Made by a program: the position numbers and the translations under genes | Assembly (NCBI RefSeq): GCF_000737065.1 | Contig: NZ_AQRC01000020.1 | Location: 1-35,835, forward strand | Direction: 5' to 3' | Source: Thioclava atlantica | Lineage (GTDB): Bacteria > Pseudomonadota > Alphaproteobacteria > Rhodobacterales > Rhodobacteraceae | Length of the DNA stretch: 35,835 nucleotides | In this document: piece by piece, positions 33,558-35,835 of the stretch | Layout: the number at the start of each line of letters is the position of its first letter | Position numbering within the stretch: position 1 is the first letter of the stretch | The notes under the pieces: generated by a model | The model's database searches: none | What the model saw: the letters and a program-made list of their open reading frames with translations, nothing else | Told to the model about the DNA's origin: nothing

Positions 33558-34022
33558 ATGAACGCCCTCAGAAAAGGGGCGTTTTTTGATCGTTTGCCCG
33601 ACGAGGTCGAGATCAAGAACGCCGAACAGCTCAGAACGATTGTCGCTTCCCAGATCAAGGAAGGCGAGCCGACTAAGCTGTCGCTTGCCCTGGAAGGCGG
33701 TGAAGTCCGAACCGTGACGCTTGCGCCTGCCTTGACGGCTTCGCTGCTCGAGGTGCTGCGGCTTGTGTCGAGCGGTCGCGGATTTCGGATGATCCCCGTC
33801 GAGTCAGAGCTGACCACGCAGCAGGCGGCGGATCTTCTCAATGTGTCCCGCCCGTTCCTGGTGAAGCTTCTCGAGGAGGGCGAGATTCCGTTTGCAAAGA
33901 CCGGCCGTCATCGCCGGGTTCGTGCCGACGATCTCTTTGCCTATAAAGAGAAGCGTGACGCATCTCGCTCGGACGCATTGAGCGACCTTGCCGCCATGGA
34001 TGCGGAAGAAGGTCTTGTATGA
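33558..34022 (+). CDS. HTH (excisionase-type) antitoxin
   Basis: The 154-residue protein has an N-terminal region of unknown fold (residues 1-80). An excisionase/MerR-like winged HTH follows at about 85-134: LTTQQAADLLNVSRPFLVKL, GEIPFAKTGRHRRVRADDL. The acidic C-terminus probably wraps the toxin. It comes first in the pair and overlaps the PIN gene by four bases (ATGA), the classic order for a type II toxin-antitoxin module. It would both bind the toxin and repress the operon through the repeats upstream. Confidence 0.9.
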   Translation: MNALRKGAFFDRLPDEVEIKNAEQLRTIVASQIKEGEPTKLSLALEGGEVRTVTLAPALTASLLEVLRLVSSGRGFRMIPVESELTTQQAADLLNVSRPFLVKLLEEGEIPFAKTGRHRRVRADDLFAYKEKRDASRSDALSDLAAMDAEEGLV

Positions 34023-34594
34023 GCCGATACGCTGATCGGTTTACGGCTCTCCTCGATGCCTGCGTCCTAGGTGGAGCGCTTCGCAGAAACATGCTCCTGA
34101 GCCTGGCCGAGGCCGGATTGTTCCGGCCTCGTTGGAGCAGTCGCATTCTTGACGAGACCCAGAAAGCGATCGCGCAGATCACCAAGGGCGAAACCGATGG
34201 TTCGCGGCAAAGGGCGGCAATCGAAGCGGCATTCCCTGAAGCTCTGGTAACTGGTTATGAGCTCTTCGAAGACAAGCTTGCGTTGCCCGATCCGGGCGAC
34301 AACCATGTTCTGGCAGCGGCCATCGGGACGTCTGCCTCTGTCATCGTGACGGACAATCTTGCCGATTTTCCTTCCGCGGTTTTGGACCCGCACGCCATCC
34401 AGGCGATTTCCGCCGACGACTTCATCGCCGATACAATCGAGCTGGATCCCTCGGAGGCCACTCTGGCCCTGCGTCGCATGCGGAAGCGCTTCAAGAACCC
34501 GGCGCTCGATGTTGCGGCTTTGGTTCACAAGTCAGAAGCGCAGGGCCTACTGCAGGTTGCAAACTTCATGGACAAGTACCAGTCGTTCCTGTGA
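34019..34594 (+). CDS. PIN-domain ribonuclease toxin
   Basis: The 191-residue protein has a PIN domain with the expected acidic residues: D13 (LLDACVL), E46 (ILDETQKA), D94 (DPGDNHVLAAA) and D112/D116 (VTDNLADFP). The roughly 60-residue C-terminal part after the PIN core (about 130-191) is helical and not part of the minimal VapC fold. Such toxins cleave RNA in a Mg-dependent way; the target is unknown. The four-base overlap with the HTH antitoxin supports coupled expression. Size and partner type differ from the short VapBC pairs and fit the larger excisionase-type HTH/PIN group. Confidence 0.9.
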   Translation: MSRYADRFTALLDACVLGGALRRNMLLSLAEAGLFRPRWSSRILDETQKAIAQITKGETDGSRQRAAIEAAFPEALVTGYELFEDKLALPDPGDNHVLAAAIGTSASVIVTDNLADFPSAVLDPHAIQAISADDFIADTIELDPSEATLALRRMRKRFKNPALDVAALVHKSEAQGLLQVANFMDKYQSFL

Positions 34595-34714
34595 GGAAAC
34601 GACCGGTGGGTGTCATAGAAGAGGCACGAAGCACTGTCGGCGATTGTGGCCGACTTGCCGCGTAGGGAAAGGCGCATTCCTCAGAGGGCTGAGAATTCAC
34701 TTAAGAGGTCCTAA

Positions 34715-35011
34715 TCACCACGGCTCCGGCGTCTCATCAGGCGTATCCGGCGGGCTGACCGCATCGCTCGGCAGACCGCGCAGGATTGCCCTTGCGCGCG
34801 CCAGCGGATCCTCGATCCGGCGCGCCTCGATGGCCGCGATCTCGCGTTCCAGTCTTTCGAAGATCGGGGCATAGATCGGTTTTTCCAGCATCAGCTCGGC
34901 GACGTGCAGCCGCGCTTTCACGAGCCGCTCCAGAAGGGCTGCATCGGACTGGGTGAAGTTGGTCGCGCGATGCGATTTTCGCATATTCGGCGTGAAGGGG
35001 CGCTGGGCCAT
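34715..35011 (-). CDS. hypothetical protein, 98 residues
   Basis: I do not recognise a family. The protein starts MAQRPFTPNMRKSHRATNF, has a central helical part (LLERLVKARLHVAELML, then FERLEREIAAIEARR) and ends in a Pro/Asp-rich tail. The start at 35011 is set by AGGAGG eight bases upstream; an earlier ATG at 35020 is too close to that site. Amphipathic helices and high charge suggest a small cytoplasmic protein. It is opposite in direction to the toxin-antitoxin pair and divergent from the twin-HTH gene. Between the toxin gene and this one (34595-34714) I see nothing. Confidence 0.65.
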   Translation of the reverse strand: MAQRPFTPNMRKSHRATNFTQSDAALLERLVKARLHVAELMLEKPIYAPIFERLEREIAAIEARRIEDPLARARAILRGLPSDAVSPPDTPDETPEPW

Positions 35012-35238
35012 GGCATGCACCTCCTGGGACCGCGCGAGCGAGGCTCGGCGGTGGAAAACGGGTCGATCCGGTGCGGATCTCGGTGATGCGTCCAGTTTAG
35101 GTGCCGGGGGCGAAAAAAACGGGTTTCCGATTTTTCGTGCACGGAAAATTCGCTCGATTTGGTTGCCGCTCGTTTTCGGGAGCGCCTAGCGGTAGCGGTT
35201 GCGCTGTGTCGCATTTTCTTTCTATCTGTGAGCTTTCG

Positions 35239-35835
35239 ATGGAAAGATTTTCGCACATGTCATTTTTCGAGATCCTCAGAGCCGAACGCGTGGGGCGCGG
35301 ACTCACGCAGGCTGAACTCGCATCCCGCGCCAAGATCAGCATCCCCACCGTGCGCGCTCTGGAGAGCGGGGCAGGCACGATCCTTTCGCTCGAGGCCGTC
35401 TTGCCGATCCTTGGCTTGCGCTGGCGTGTCACAACGCCCGGGAAACATATGGGACGCGTGCTCGCGGAGCGGCGGCGTGCGCGCGGTTTTTCGCAGCAGA
35501 TTCTCGCCCGCAAGATCGGCTGCAACCGCGTGACGGTCATTGCCTTGGAAGCGGAGTTTTCCGGACGGGTTGCGACGCTTGCCGCGGCATTGCGGCTACT
35601 TCGCCTCCGCACCCCTCTGGAACGAAGCGATCTGGCGAAGGGGCAAGGGTTGGTGCCACCGAAGAACGGGATGGAACAGGACCGTGTCATGACGCCGCCT
35701 GATCTGGCCAAGGCAATCATCGATCATTTTTCGCATGCGATGGCGGGTCGCGTTCTCGACCCGTCGCTCGGGTGCGCACACCGGGGTCATCCGGTCACCG
35801 ATTCCGATAATATCCGGTCGGTCATTCCGATTTAA
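35239..35835 (+). pseudogene. twin-HTH protein with methyltransferase-like start, cut by an IS end
   Basis: Two Xre-type helix-turn-helix modules are seen at about residues 10-60 (RAERVGRGLTQAELASRAKI, VRALESG) and 70-122 (ERRRARGFSQQILARKIGC, VIALEAEFSG). A linker then leads to TPPDLAKAIIDHF and RVLDPSLG (171-178), which resembles the first motif of an adenine-specific DNA methyltransferase. After Gly178 (35772) the frame enters repeated sequence that looks like an insertion-sequence end and stops at 35835. The start is uncertain (35239 or 35257). The lost part probably held the catalytic domain. Confidence 0.7.
35773..35835 (+). mobile_element. probable insertion-sequence terminus running off the window
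   Basis: From 35773 the sequence carries an imperfect direct repeat of the form CCGGTCNNNNATTCCGAT at 35791-35808 and 35814-35831, with a related GGGGTCAT before it. Tandem terminal repeats of this sort are common at IS21-family ends. The rest of the element, if present, lies beyond the window, so the family is not certain. Confidence 0.55.

Noticed and set aside
35791-35831. Short direct repeats as the start of a CRISPR array
   Set aside because: Only two imperfect 18-bp units with a 5-bp spacing are seen; spacing and degeneracy fit IS terminal repeats rather than CRISPR.

Overview
The window looks like a chromosomal or large-plasmid segment of a Rhodobacterales-type alphaproteobacterium. 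The base composition is GC-rich, codon use is strongly GC3-biased, and the gene families (EPS-associated MarR regulator, Wza/Wzb/Wzc export, polyamine-type ABC transporter, twin-HTH proteins) fit that group. The species cannot be named from sequence alone.

Layout. (1) 1-5.7 kb: a small Asn/Gly/Thr-tailed protein, a bidirectional terminator, a WecA/MraY-like sugar-phosphate transferase on the minus strand, and a divergent wza-wzb-wzc export/control operon. (2) 5.7-6.0 kb: decayed IS3 transposase tail. (3) 6.1-12.8 kb: a catabolic/uptake operon on the plus strand, consisting of a nitrilase-family amidohydrolase, a LysR regulator, an agmatinase-family ureohydrolase, and a spermidine/putrescine-type ABC transporter (binding protein, ATPase, two permeases). 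Overlapping inverted repeats lie between lysR and the ureohydrolase gene. (4) 13.1-14.4 kb: a tyrosine recombinase. (5) 14.6-26.6 kb: a long minus-strand polysaccharide operon. Read 5' to 3' it is MarR-type regulator, hexapeptide acetyltransferase, Wzx flippase, Wzy polymerase, GT2, GT4, a sulfotransferase stub, a second GT2, an acyltransferase-3, and then a separately promoted gmd-fcl-manC set for GDP-mannose and GDP-fucose.

(6) 26.8-33.5 kb: a rearranged zone with a second polysaccharide-modification block (sulfotransferase, WcaF-like acetyltransferase, methyltransferase, GT2) that parallels block 5. Both ends of this block are broken. An IS21-family end cuts the GT2 gene at 27612/27613, and a complete IS5-family element sits between the sulfotransferase and a 3'-truncated ahcY. 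A second copy of the MarR-type regulator, with its whole upstream leader, lies 6 kb from the first in the same orientation. Further remnants are a topoisomerase-type zinc ribbon, a ridA pseudogene and an IS3 orfA end. (7) 33.5-35.8 kb: an HTH/PIN toxin-antitoxin pair, an unknown 98-residue gene, and a twin-HTH protein running into a methyltransferase-like domain that is cut by what looks like another IS end.

Taken together, the window codes for a fucose- or mannose-containing surface polysaccharide made by a Wzx/Wzy-type route, probably decorated with acetyl, methyl and sulfate groups. The locus appears to have been reshaped by duplication of a regulator-leader cassette and a decoration module, followed by IS-mediated deletion. 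No unambiguous new defence system or CRISPR array is visible. The most unusual features are the duplicated regulator/leader with palindromes and an ops-like GCGGTAGC, the paired full and deleted sulfotransferase-GT2 modules, and the IS-truncated ahcY.
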